NCBI GenBank assembly: GCA_036877525.1
Contig: JAZGTH010000068.1
Coordinates: forward strand, 2,164,501 to 2,228,500
DNA: 64,000 nucleotides
Direction of reading: 5' to 3'
From: Chromobotia macracanthus
Taxonomy: Eukaryota > Chordata > Actinopteri > Cypriniformes > Botiidae
Part shown: positions 38,311 through 50,600 of the stretch, piece after piece
Position numbering within the stretch: position 1 is the first letter of the stretch
How the letters are laid out: every line of letters starts with the position of its first letter
Translations under genes and position numbers: made by a program
The notes under the pieces: generated by a model
Databases searched by the model: none
Told to the model about the DNA's origin: nothing
Seen by the model: only the letters and a program-made list of their open reading frames with translations

Positions 38311-39599
38311 AATCTTATGTCTAATATGATGAAAAAGATTGGTTAATGTATTGTCTTATTGACGGTTATGAATTACATTAGGCTATTGTAATCACATAAA
38401 TTCTAAATCTAAATTCCAAAATAGTTTTGAATTATGGTTTTTTCTGTCAGTTGCTTAACATTTTTATCTTAAAACATGTCAAATATTGAATGTGTAGTTT
38501 AGATACTAATGTATTGCACCTTATGACCATTAACTTAAGCATACCTTTATAATTTATGATCAACACCTGTGACCATAAACCCCGTCTTCTTAGATTTGAT
38601 TGGTCATCATCTCAAACTCTTTGATTTTGTCAAGCATTGTTAGACCACTGAGGCAGCTCAGATGAGTCGGTTACCTTGGCAATTATAATATCCGAGCACT
38701 GTGTGTTCGAACTGTGCCCAGTTGCATAAATTCACTTGTAAGTTAGGGTATCACTGAGGAGGAACATGCCTATGGGAAGGGATTTCTTTAGTGTGCAACA
38801 AACCGTCACATATACCTAATTGTTTATACTAAGCATCTTTTGACAGTTTTTGTCAAATCAGAGAAGCATTTGTTATAGTTACAAATCTCCCACAGTAAAT
38901 AGAACATAACGAACCACTGCCTCACTTGAGCCATATGATCACATATTTGTGACGGTAAAGCTACCACTCACAGCATAAGATCACAGTCTTTTAAAGCACA
39001 CTGTGTGTTTTTCATTCCACTGACACAGAAATGATAAGGACATACTATAAGTACAATGATAAAGTTTTCACCACTAATGGGAACATACTGTATAAGTGAA
39101 TCACTAGTGTTTTTCTCTTCACTGTTGCTCTCTGTTTTGTCCACTGCACAGTAACAGCATGTCATTTTTTAATCCTTTAAAGCTTTGCACCTCACATAGT
39201 ACACTTACTGCCACCGGCATATGTAAACCCCAGATCACATTAGATAACATCTCATTTAAACAGTCAAACAGAATCTTTTAATCAGAATGATTTCAATCAT
39301 GACCAAATTGTAATTGTGTAAAAGTAAAGGCATGTAAATGTGGCTAATGAAATGTCAAATGACATTTTTTTTGACATTTTGAAAATTTCATATTCCACTG
39401 CATTTATATGCTCTGAAAAGCTAAAACCTGCAAACTCTTAGGATGAGAAGTCATGGTAATTCTTATTTCAACTGCTTTAAAAAGTATTTGCTCGATCTGT
39501 TCAATTAGCACACTAATGTAGATTATGTGTTTGTTATTACAGAAGGAGACAGGTGGAGATTATAAGAAGATTCTGCTGGCACTCTGCGCCCCTCAGTAA

Positions 39600-40389
39600 T
39601 CACCTCTAACTGGACCACATAAAAATATCTATAAAATATCTATAAATATCTAACATATAGATATATATCTATGTGTTAATCAAAAGGGTGTATTCATTTC
39701 CTGTCTAACTATCAATCTCCTCATGGTGTAAAAATAAAAAAAAGAATCTTAAAAATTCTTGATATACTGTTTTCCTTGCCCAATAAAGTTCTAAAGTAAA
39801 TATTACTACAGTGGTTAAATTAGGCCAGAATGATTTGGAGCACCATTCAGCCATCTTTGTTTCAAAGAAGGAAAAAATATATTTAGTCTTTTTTTGTTTT
39901 TCTATTATTTTCCAGTTAACCTGGCCTACTTTTTGTTTGGTCTACTACACACATTCTGGCTCCATGTAGTAGGCGTACCAAAAAAGTGACATTATTTTGG
40001 CACTACCCTTTATGTCAGCATGAGGAAGATTTCACAACCTGATCTCGGAGTGAATGCAGGAGATGGCCCTGGGTGAACATAACACTAACTCTTTTACAAG
40101 GTGGCCATCTTGTATGAATTTACATGATGTGAACCGTACAAGAATGTATGCTTTTTAGTAAAAATCAAGCATGTAGGTCCATCCCTAACCCTACCCCTAA
40201 ACCCAACTGTGTCTGGGGCGATAGCAGAATGAAAACGTATAAATGAGATATATTCAATTCAATTGTAAACAAGTGCTATATAATTGAACAAAAGAGATCA
40301 TATGAATTCATATAAACCACCAATTCACTAAAATGTAAAATTGTTACAAATTGCTAGGAGAGGAGACAACTACTTTTGTTTCTAATACA
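39600..40389. other. Downstream of the annexin pseudogene, no gene
   Basis: Contains the pseudogene's presumed 3' UTR to about 39800. A segment with CCCTAACCCTACCCCTAAACC (about 40183-40203, a word common in cyprinid dispersed repeats) lies near 40180. No ORF with family similarity was found. Confidence 0.35.
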
Positions 40390-40850
40390 TATACCAGCCA
40401 CTTTTTTAGTACACCTCACTAGTACTTTTGAATGTAGGCCATTTGAGTACAGGGAACTCATTGTCATGATCAAGAAACCAAATTGAGATGACCTCAAGCT
40501 TGAGACATGACACGTTATTCTGCTGGAAGTAGCCATTAGAAGATGGATACACTGAGGTCATGAAGGGATAGACAAGGTCAGCAACAATACTCAGACAGGC
40601 TGTGGCATTTAAGGGTGTATTCACTCTAGGCATGGTTGCCTTGATCCGTGCCCGAGCATGATTGTTTTCTTCTTTGGACCATTCTCTATAAACACTAGAG
40701 ATGGTTGTGTGTAAAATTACTTAAATCACATTTTTGCCCTATTTTGATGCTTGGTTAGAATTTCAGAAGACCTTCTTGATTTTCTCTGTCTTTATCAGTT
40801 GCTGACACTTGATTGGCTGATTAGATATGTACCTAATTATAATATATGAG
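40390..40850 (-). mobile_element. Internally deleted Tc1-like transposon
   Basis: The minus frame at 40633-40406 reads PLNATACLSIVADLVYPFMT, then SVYPSSNGYFQQNN and FLDHDNEFPVLKWP, the region around the second catalytic Asp of a common fish Tc1-like transposase (FQQDNAPCH-type box; here the Asp is Asn). A terminal-repeat word 'cactttttagtacacctcact'-like occurs at about 40398-40420. Sequence after 40660 ('ttctctataaacactagagatggttgtgtg') belongs to the same element's 5' part, so the first half of the catalytic domain is deleted. Inactive. Confidence 0.7.
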
Positions 40851-40937
40851 GCGTTACCCATGCCTCAGGCCACTAGAGGGAGCCCTCCTCTATTGGAGGG
40901 GCTATTGGTTTCAGGGATGAGAATAAATGCTATATGC

Positions 40938-40939
<2 letters not shown>

Positions 40940-41030
<91 letters not shown>
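40940..41030. repeat. (TA)n microsatellite
   Basis: About 90 bp of pure TA repeat directly after ATATGCATT. The Tyr/Ile ORFs over it are artefacts. Confidence 0.95.
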
Positions 41031-41033
<3 letters not shown>

Positions 41034-42746
41034 GCACTGTTAACATTGTTCTACATTACAGAGAAATACTAAACCATAATAATGAGCTTTAAAATTAATA
41101 AATTAAGCACACACATAAAGCGATCTGCATTACACCAGCAAAAGTAATAATTATGAACAAAATAAATAATATAATTTATTTTGTATATATAATGCATTAT
41201 ATAAAAACAAATAGATACAAATAAAGCAGCAAATACTACATCAAAATAGACAATTATCTAACATCACATTTTGTCCTCCTTCTCCTTCACATTTTTTCCT
41301 CCTTCTCAATCTTTTGGGCTCTTCTGCTTGTCTATACATAGTACAGAATTTGTGTCATTAATTGTCAGCCACATTTAGCATTTTAGAAAACAAGTTCGCC
41401 TGCAGTGTCACTGAGAAGTGAGCTCTGTGTCTTCCTCACAATGAAGGCCTTTGGAGAAGTTGGATGTGTAAGGGATTCAGTGCAGGTGCTGAATCTAGCA
41501 AGCTTAGAATGTTGTTTAGTTTTTTGGCGACCATGTCCAAACTTCCATACTTGAACAAACTTGGATATGCTTATAATAATAGCGCACCTTTATCTAGAGT
41601 GAGCGGCCATGTAAAGTGGCTTACTTTAAGCTAATACTCGTGTTTCAAACAGGTGATATTTGAGGTTGATAAATTACAGCCAAACATTTGCCTGCAGAAT
41701 TTGCACGTCAGCTTTTTGAGTCATCTATTACCTTCTAGAAATAATCACTTTCCTGTCTGTCATAATTAGCCTGCACAAACATCTGTCCATCACAGAGTGC
41801 ATGCCTTCAGTCTTTCATTTTTTGAGACTAACAGCCTAATTAAAAGTTGTTAGACTAAGCCTTTTCACTTTGACCAACATTTAGTCGACTAACAGGAGGC
41901 AGACATACACTGCGGTTGCTTTTCCTTTCCTTTCCTTTCCGAGTCAGGTGGATAGTACAGCAAGAAGAATAACAAAACTAACACTACATATCGCTTTTGT
42001 TTGCTAGCTACCATTTTAGCAAGAGAACACAGGTCACAGATTGATGACAAAACTCTGGGCAAATCTTCTTGTGTACGTCCATTTTTGTCGCGTCTTGACT
42101 CTCGTACAGTCTGACATGACAACAGAGATTCTACAGTGTGACATGGGGATCATGTTTGTATAGTGTGACAAGCAACAATCACAAAGGATAATTAAAAATT
42201 GCACAGTGTGAGCCTGGCTTAGGAGCCTTCTAGATGTTAGACACATGGCTCGAATTGAGGGAGAGGGATGGCAACCCCCTTGTTAAAAAAAATTACAAAA
42301 GCATCCCCTCTGCAAAACTACCATCCTCCTTTACCATCCCCTTTAGATTATCAATGTTGTACATCCTGTGAAGCTTATCATGCAAATATAATACTAAAAT
42401 TCTCTCTTATTCTACTGATAATTTACAAACTATAAATAACAGCGATTGGCCAATCAGACCCCAGTAAGGAACAACGCAAAATGAATGAATGCTAGTCTAT
42501 GGAGATTTCCATACTTTCATTAAAATGTTTGCAATTTTGTTCATTTGTTTAGTCAAAAAACTGTTCTTTTAGGGGGTGTTTTCTGTGATGTTCTGTAAAC
42601 TGTGATGTTCTGTAAACTGTGATGTTTTCTGAAATGATTATCATATCATGAAAATCTCGTACCATTCCAGCCCTAATTCATTCTTTATGCATTTTAATGT
42701 CTCATTCCTTTCTCAGTGAACAAGGGTTACAGTCATTACTCGAGAT
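41031..42746. other. Intergenic, no gene recognised
   Basis: AT-rich, with a short (CCTTT)4-type run at about 41923-41940 and a double 'ctgtaaactgtgatgttc' repeat at about 42593-42625. The small ORFs show no recognisable domain. Confidence 0.4.
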
Positions 42747-43855
42747 GTTCCCTTTTGAGGGGAATCATGCTGCGTTGTGAAACAATGCTTTGGGGGATGA
42801 ACACTGTGTGGAAGAAAGATCTAAGTTAGAATATTAGAAGAATATTCTACAGAATATTATATACGTGTACAGGGATGCCCAACAACCAGCAACACAGACC
42901 TCCTGTAGGGAGACCCCCAACAAAGGGCTTTAGAGAAAGCCACTCCTCTAGTTGAATGAGCCCTAACCTAAAGAGGTGAAGGCATGTTGCCTCCACTGGA
43001 TTAGAAACAGGGAAACCTTTTTTAGGAGACCTGAAACACAACAACATACTCAGACTTTCAGACTCAGACGTTCAGACTTTCTCCACTGAGAGGTCCTCCA
43101 CACACAGGCCTCCAAAGCTTACTTTCAATTTACTATTTTTAAGCATTTTCTGCTTTTCTAGTGGCCAATCAATGTGTAACTTGGCCACTGCCAGAGTTAC
43201 CACCCTCAGGAGCGTCTCATAAGTGAGAGGATGAAGTGGCAAATCCTCAGTCTCCCCACATCAACGCTAAGAATGTCCACCTCCTTAGAGGAGGACAATT
43301 CCAGAGTGGTGCTCTCACAAGGGATGGAAGAAGCCGCAGTGCGGGCTTTCAGATCCCCAGCAAGAGCATTTGATGCTAAGAAAGAGGGCTAATGAGGTCT
43401 GAGAGTAATAAAGGGCCTTCTTTATCAAACAGGGCCAGGCGGGAGCAGAGCGTTCTTAAAGAGAGCAACTTACAGTGTTTACAGGTGGCATTTCTGAGCA
43501 CCACCTGTGCATGCTCCACTAACAAACAATCAACACAAAGCTTGTGTGTATTCCTGCCTGTAATATATCTGTGTACACACAGCTTGATTTGATTGCTCTT
43601 GCTCGCCATAGTAACTTTTTTCACACACAACATACAAGACTTCACACAGAATGCTTCCTGAAGACATCCTGAAGCTAACTTCTGTATGTTCCAACATTCA
43701 TTTTTAGTTTCTATGGTCCATTGTCACATGCTACATTATCACACAGCACCAATCAAGACTGGACTAGTTTCACACATGCTTCAGATGCTGTTACGCAGAG
43801 GGCATTACCCAAAGTGTTGTTTCACAACACAGCGTGAGTTCCCTTGAAAGAGAAC
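42747..43855 (-). mobile_element. DIRS1-like fragment bounded by inverted repeats
   Basis: The ends are about 49 bp inverted copies: left GTTCCCTTTTGAGGGG...TGCGTTGTGAAACAA (42747-42795) and right TTGTTTCACAACACAGCG...TTGAAAGAGAAC (43807-43855). On the minus strand, a frame at about 43554-43400 reads HKLCVDCLLVEHAQVVL and CKHCKLLSLRTLCSRLALF, the Cys-rich start of the DIRS ORF1. RT and recombinase are missing. Only about 1.1 kb remains, so it is an internally deleted, non-autonomous form. Confidence 0.7.
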
Positions 43856-44621
43856 TGTATCCTGCCAACTGTAACCATCTGCCTACCTTTTACAATTAAG
43901 TTTTAATCTAATCTTGACAAACTACATATATTGTTGGAAATGTGTTTACAACGTTAGAACAATAATTTATTAATCTATGCCAAGAGTACGACCTTTAGAA
44001 ATTACCTTTGTAGCATTTTTTAGAAATCAAAACATTTATGTACAGTATTGTGCAAAAGGCTACCATTAGAATTAGAATGGTGTTTAAGCAATAGTTTATT
44101 AAACATATAAAATAATTCCTTTATTAGAATACAGACAGAAAATGTCTACGTCTATTGGGGTTGCAGTGACCTAAGTGCAGCAATTAACAAAAAGTTTCAA
44201 CAAAAAGCAGGCATTCATTACATATATAGAGAACATACTTAAGGCTTTTATGTATTTAGCTACCTGAATGTGCAATATTTATGATCTGTTAAGCATTATG
44301 TAATGCAGTTATGTTACTAATAATTGTTATACATGCCCAGTGTTTCCTGTTTGTAAGAATACACAGTGCACCTGTAGAAACTGATAGGACTGTAACAGGA
44401 GATGATGTGCCACAGTTAATTGATGTAGTGGAGGCTTCACTGTGGAGCAGAAGTCACACAGTTAAACTACATCCACAGGAACTGTTTACATTAATTTAGA
44501 AGGCTGTTAAAGTTTAGTGTATTGTAGATGATGTCAAGACACTTTTTAATGAGAACTTTTTAATGAGGATTATTATCAGGCAAATAGTTCTGCGTGAGGT
44601 GGCAATTATAATCATCTGAAG
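43856..44621. other. Upstream region of pcsk5
   Basis: Presumed promoter and 5' UTR of pcsk5. I saw no TATA box or other unambiguous element and no competing coding region. Confidence 0.35.
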
Positions 44622-47600
44622 ATGACACTTACAGCTCTTTTTCTGTATGCACTTTTTATTGGAATCAGACTTCAGTGTGTCCAGACAAGGTTTTACACAA
44701 ATCGTTGGGCTGTTAAAATAATTGGAGGTCCTAATGTAGCAGATCAAATTGCAGAAAAATATGGATTTGTGAATATGGGGCAGGTATGTAAACTGTTTAA
44801 AGTGCTTTACAATTTTTATAGTACATGTTCTTCATGTGGTAACATCTAAAGCAGGTTAAAGAAAATGTTTACTGAATCAACTTGACATTATTGGGTTATA
44901 CCAATTAATGTTATTTTTAAGGCTGAAATAGCTGTTTAAGGTGAGTAAACTGCAAACTGCTGAGATGATTCTGGATGTTAATTTTGCATTTTCTTATTGA
45001 AACCTACTTTAGTATAAGGCTCAAATGCCTATAAAATGATACAATGGAAGTATGTTTTTGTTCCTTTTGTGTAAAATAAAGTACTTTTTTTTGATAATTG
45101 TAGGTGGTATGATACTTTAAAGCCTTTAAGATGCAGACACAGACAGTATTTCTTGTCGTTATAGTGTTTATAAACAGTAAGCAAGCAGCCCACTACAGCA
45201 TGTTTGGACAAACTCCTGCCTGTATAATTCAAGATTCAGCTGCACTGTCATATTGATTAATGCATTTTGTGTTCTTTACTACAACTTTTTTCTAGAAAAG
45301 TTTTCCTTCTCATTTGGCTTTCATTCTCACTGTGGGTGAGAATGTCTCTGGATCACTGGCTCTTATATAGTAAATGTGTTTAATTATGCAACGCATGCTT
45401 CTAGCCTATGCCATTTTTTACACGAATCCAGTTAGTTAACCAGCTGTCACATTTTATGTGTACAGAAATATGAACATTCTTCCAAAACAAATATTGCTAC
45501 TTTTGTTTTCTTTTGTTAGACCAATTTAGATAGTAAACTGGTACAAAATTCAAGAAACAAGTTTCCTGGGTTGTTTTTTGTAATTGAATAAATAATAATT
45601 GATATGTAACTGAATATATAATGGTATTTAAAATTAGTGTGTAAAGTAAAATTACATTAAATTTTTCTTTTATTTAACCAACAAAATTCCTTTAATAAAA
45701 CTTTTACACTAATTTAAATCCTGAGGGGTTATTATGCAATGCATCATGGGCATGCATCAACCCAGATGGGTTCCACTGTATTTGCTTTGCTTCATAGACC
45801 ATATCCTTTCAATTTATTAATTTATAATCAAATTATTAACTATCATCCACTGACAGCACTGTTTAGTTTAGTTAAATTTGGTCAATTTTGGCTTTGGCCA
45901 AAATAATAACGTCATTGCATGGGGTGTCAAGAAACAATCAGCAGCCAAAGTTTAAGCTCAGCTAAGTCATGCATTGGTAGCTCATGTTGCCCCTGACAGT
46001 AAGTCTATCAGTGGTGTAAGATCACCCTTTTGTTGTTTCAAAGGCATACGTCAGTGATGGATACATAATTTATATCTTTGTCAGTCACAGTTGACCAGTG
46101 GCTGTGTTGTGGCACATCTGTTAAACAAATTGATCTTTTTCTTCCCTGTGCACTGGTACAGATAGGTGGGCTTGTGGACATTTACCAGTTCCTGCACAGC
46201 GGAACTATTAAACGTTCCACTGTTGAAAGTAGAAGGAACCACAGTCTTATTTCCATGGAGACCAAGGTAAAAGCATCATGTATCTCCAGTCACTGAGACA
46301 CCACTGAATAATTAATTAGACAGATTACACCACCTAAAAAATACCACACACACAAACCAAAACCTATTAAGACAGTACATCAAAGCACATAGATGCATCC
46401 ACAAGCTTGCCAAGAAAATAATGAGGCAAAGTTATTCATTTTGTACACTGTGGTTTGTAATGCAAGTTATGTATACAGTAGAACATCAAAAATGTTCCTT
46501 ACGCTAAAGGTGGAGTGGATCCAACAACAGATGGTTCAGAAGAGAATAAAAAGGACTGACACAATGGACCGAATGCACACCACCAGCTTTAATGACCCTA
46601 AGTGGGACAGCATGTGGTATATTGTTAGTATTCCATTCAGTTAATTTCCATTCAGTTAAGATTGAATAAATTTGTGCCAGTTAGGCTGTAAAGATGCACA
46701 CATTCCAAAACAAATTGTCACATCATAATGTAAAAAATAGTAATATGTTACCTATATTTAACAGCATTGTGACCAAAACTGCTTAACTGACATGAACATC
46801 AAGGCTGCATGGCGCAGAGGTTACACTGGGAAGGGGGTTGTGGTCTCCATTTTGGATGATGGTATAGAAAGACAGCATCCAGACCTCAAGCAGAACTATG
46901 TAAGCACTTTGTCATACTCATATTATTTGTGAATAAGTCAACTAATCTCATAAAACACTACTTTCTGCTTACTATCTGCTTACTGTTTAAGTGATTTTGT
47001 TAATTAATCAACTAGTCTGTGTTTTTTTAATAGTTGATGCCAAGCAGAGCAGGTGATGGCTGATATAATTCAGATTTACTGTATAGTGTATAATACACTT
47101 GATATGGTATATGATAAAATGCAACTTAATGATAGCAAATAATACACGCATATTGACTGGATTTAGTAATTATGTAATTAGACTAAACATAATTTTTTAC
47201 ATAATATTTTTAAACAGAAAATGTGGATTATCCTTTGACAACCCATTTGAAATAGTTTTAACTGAAGCTATAACTATATAGCTAAGTAATATAGCTCTAA
47301 CATCAACTTGTATTAATCAGCCAAGTGGGCATTGTTTCATCATTTAACATTTTTATCATTAGATTAACATGCCAGTTCTTCTTCCACATACATCCTTCTT
47401 CCAATTATTTTTCTGTCACTAATTATGATGGTATAAGAAGCATGATATACATATTAGATATATATATTGTGTAGCCCTTTGTTGTCAGTATATTAATTGG
47501 TGAATTATTAACGTTTTTTTCTATTTTCATAAGGATGCACAAGCCAGCTATGATGTTAATGGCAATGATCCTGATCCAACACCCAGATATGATGCCACCA

Positions 47601-50600
47601 ATGAAAATAAGTCAGTTAATTTCCACTGTAACCAAATGTGGTCTCATGCTGTCCATAGTCTGTTCATATTTACACCCACAGTATTTAAATGTTCCAGACT
47701 CTGATAAATAAGAAAAATATAAGGACTGTCCTTTCTTTTTGCTTTCATTAAAGACATGGGACAAGATGTGCTGGTGTGGTGGCTGCCTCTGCAAACAATT
47801 CCCTCTGCACAGTTGGAATAGCCTACAATGCAAAAATTGGGGGTATATAATGATGTTTAGTTTTTGGTTGTGTGTTAGAAATATTTTGTTTTTGTTTATT
47901 AAGCTGTGATATTTGCCTGATTTTGCTGCATAGTATTCAATGTATATTACTTAAGAAATAGTATGTGAAACTTGAGAAGCAAAACAAATCACAACAGTCT
48001 AGTACCTGCAGGTAAAAATCATGTTAATTTTCTCCATAGGGAAATAGATTTTTAATTATAAATTATAGATCTTTAAAGATTTCATGAACTATGAGGTTAA
48101 TAAATGGGTCTCTGTTAAAGCTATTTCACGCTATGTGTTTTTTTAATTATGTTTTAAAAACTGCAAAGGTTTTTACTAAACTACCCGTGATCTTGCCATG
48201 AAATCTTCTTGCCAAGAAGATTACTTAGGGTTTATCATAAAATTACCAGTATCACAAGTATCACAGTATATTTATCACAGCACGTACTATACTGCAAACT
48301 GCAGAAATAGTATAAATAGTATGAAAGTATGAAACCAAAGAGCTCATGCTTGTTTGCATGTTCTTGTATTCATGTGTAGGTGTACGTATGTTGGATGGTG
48401 ATATGACTGACCTGGTGGAAGCTCAGTCACTGAGTCTGAGGCAGCAGTATATTGACATCTACAGCTCCAGCTGGGGCCCAGATGATGATGGCAGAACAGT
48501 AGATGGTCCCGGGCCACTTGCCCAGCTCGCTCTGGAGACTGGAATCCGCAAAGTTAGTGTGTGTTTGTTCTTGTGTGCACTACAGGGCAGAGAAAAATAC
48601 CTAAAGATCAAGAGTCAACTGGGTGCCAGCTGTTACTAGCTAATAAAAACCAATAATTTCTGGCCAATTAGAAACCACCTCTGGGCCACTAAGCTCATTT
48701 TCAAGGACTCATGTTTCATGTTAATTACCATGCTACCACTTTTTAGCAGGAATGTGAATTTATTAACCCCCAACCCACTACCCCCAAGTATTATATTCAA
48801 TATTATAACAATATTTAAACATAGCTGCAAGCAGCAATGACGGGCCTTAGCACAATGTTGCAGTTGCTTTGCAATTTGGCACACACATCATAGTGGTCAG
48901 GCATGGGCAAAAGCTTAGACATGAGTGAGGTGGGGGTCTCTGAAGCTCCATTTTTTTACTAAAGTGATGGGTTTAGCTTTGCTTATGGTCACCAAACTTG
49001 TCACATGTATTGTTCTCATCAAGCCGGACAACTTTAAAAATTACATTAATTGGCTCCGCTCAACAGGAAGTTCGCCATTTTGGATCGAGTGTGATCTACA
49101 AACTTGAGATTTTTTCTTGTGATTTTTTTCATTTTGTAAACATAAGAAAATGACTTTCTTTTGTCTTCCTATTTGCTTCTCAGGGCAGAAAGGGGCGTGG
49201 CTCCATCTTTGTTTGGGCCTCAGGTAATGGTGGCCAAAGACAAGACCACTGCTCATGTGATGGTTATACCAACAGCATTTACACCATCTCTGTGGGCAGC
49301 ACCACTCAGAGTGGTCGAAAGCCATGGTACCTGGAGGAGTGCGCCTCCACCATCGCCACCACCTACAGCAGCGGGGACAGCCATAGTCTGGGCATTGTGA
49401 GTTATTTCATCAATCCTAATTTATTTGCTGATGTATTTGAGAAATTGACAGTCTTATGTCACTGGCCCCATGCATATATGTGTTCTCAGGTAACAACAGA
49501 TTTGAGGCAGCGTTGCACTGACAAGCACTCTGGCACTTCTGCGTCTGCCCCCATGGCTGCAGGAATCATTGCTTTAACACTCGAAGCAAAGTAAGCAAAG
49601 ATGTTTGGTTTATCTGCACTGTCTGTTAAGTGATTGTCAGTCTGTTAGATATGGTATCAAATATAGTTGTCTTAAGCTCAGAGCTGCTATCTAGATGTTT
49701 GCCAGGTCTAACCAGCAAGCGTAAAACAACTATTTAGGTTCACTTCACAGATGGTATAACAATGACTTATTCCATTAGTTCTCTATTCTTAACTCTGGGT
49801 AAATTTTTTATGGCTTAGTACCCTAAAGACTCCAGGTTCAAACCATGAAAGAGATTATCCTAGAGCTAGCCTTATTCTCAGATGGCATGTCCAAGGACTC
49901 CCAACATACAATTTATAATATATATGGTATTGTGTAGATAATCGGAAGCCATTTTAGTAGATTATCGTCCAACTATTGGCATTGCTCAAGGCACTAAAAC
50001 CTGTGGCTCACCATGTCCTGCCTGATTTAATATGTTGACTTGTAGGAGAAAGCATGTTACTGCCATCCCTGATGAGCATGTAATGAGTATACTAATTTGT
50101 CTGTACTTTGTCATCAGCCCATCTTTGACCTGGAGGGATGTTCAGCACATCATTGTGAAAACATCTCGGCGTGGTCACCTGAGTGCCTCAGACTGGCAGA
50201 GCAATGGAGCTGGATATGATGGTAGATTAAAACCAGCTTATCTATTAAACAATACTGCCTCAATATCATTCAACAAGTATTAACACCTATATAAAATATT
50301 GTTAAAATGCACTTTTACTGTCAAATTTCACCTAGATCATAAAGTGCATACTATTATTTATATTATAAATTAGCATACTATTCATTCTACATAGCTTGTG
50401 ATTAGAATCACTTGTGATGAGTCCCAAATCATTTAGAAAATAGTATGCTAATGTACATACTTGCCCCAATGTATCTATAAAATGTGCATCTGTGTTATCC
50501 AAAGACCACATGTACAATGGAATTAATGTTACAGTTTATTAAGTTTATCAGTAGAAATTATTCAGTGATTAAAATTATGAACCTAAACATAAACATACTT

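Larger units (their letters stand above)
34903..39599 (+). pseudogene. Decayed tandem copy of anxa1
   Basis: Exon equivalents in order: exon 2 (34903-34949; the ATG frame hits TGA after 11 codons), exon 3 (35139-35250, open, nearly identical to the parent from TTTGGAACAGTCAAG onward), part of exon 9 (about 35412-35490, donor degraded), exon 10 (35576-35671, open, donor GTGAGG intact), exon 11 (36044-36102, intact with both splice sites) and exon 13 (39543-39599, open, ending GCCCCTCAGTAA). Exons 4-8 and 12 are absent; only about 160 bp separate exons 3 and 9. AATAAA signals follow at 39733 and 39782. With introns still present, this is a duplicated, not retroposed, pseudogene. High similarity of the surviving exons suggests recent origin, gene conversion or residual constraint. 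Confidence 0.85.

Noticed and set aside
38650..38740. tRNA-like A/B-box words (GCAGCTCAGATGAGTCGG, GTGTTCGAACTGTG), possible SINE head
   Set aside because: Spacing and the rest of the sequence do not fold into a tRNA, and no SINE tail was found; another weak case at 49815-49845 was rejected for the same reason.
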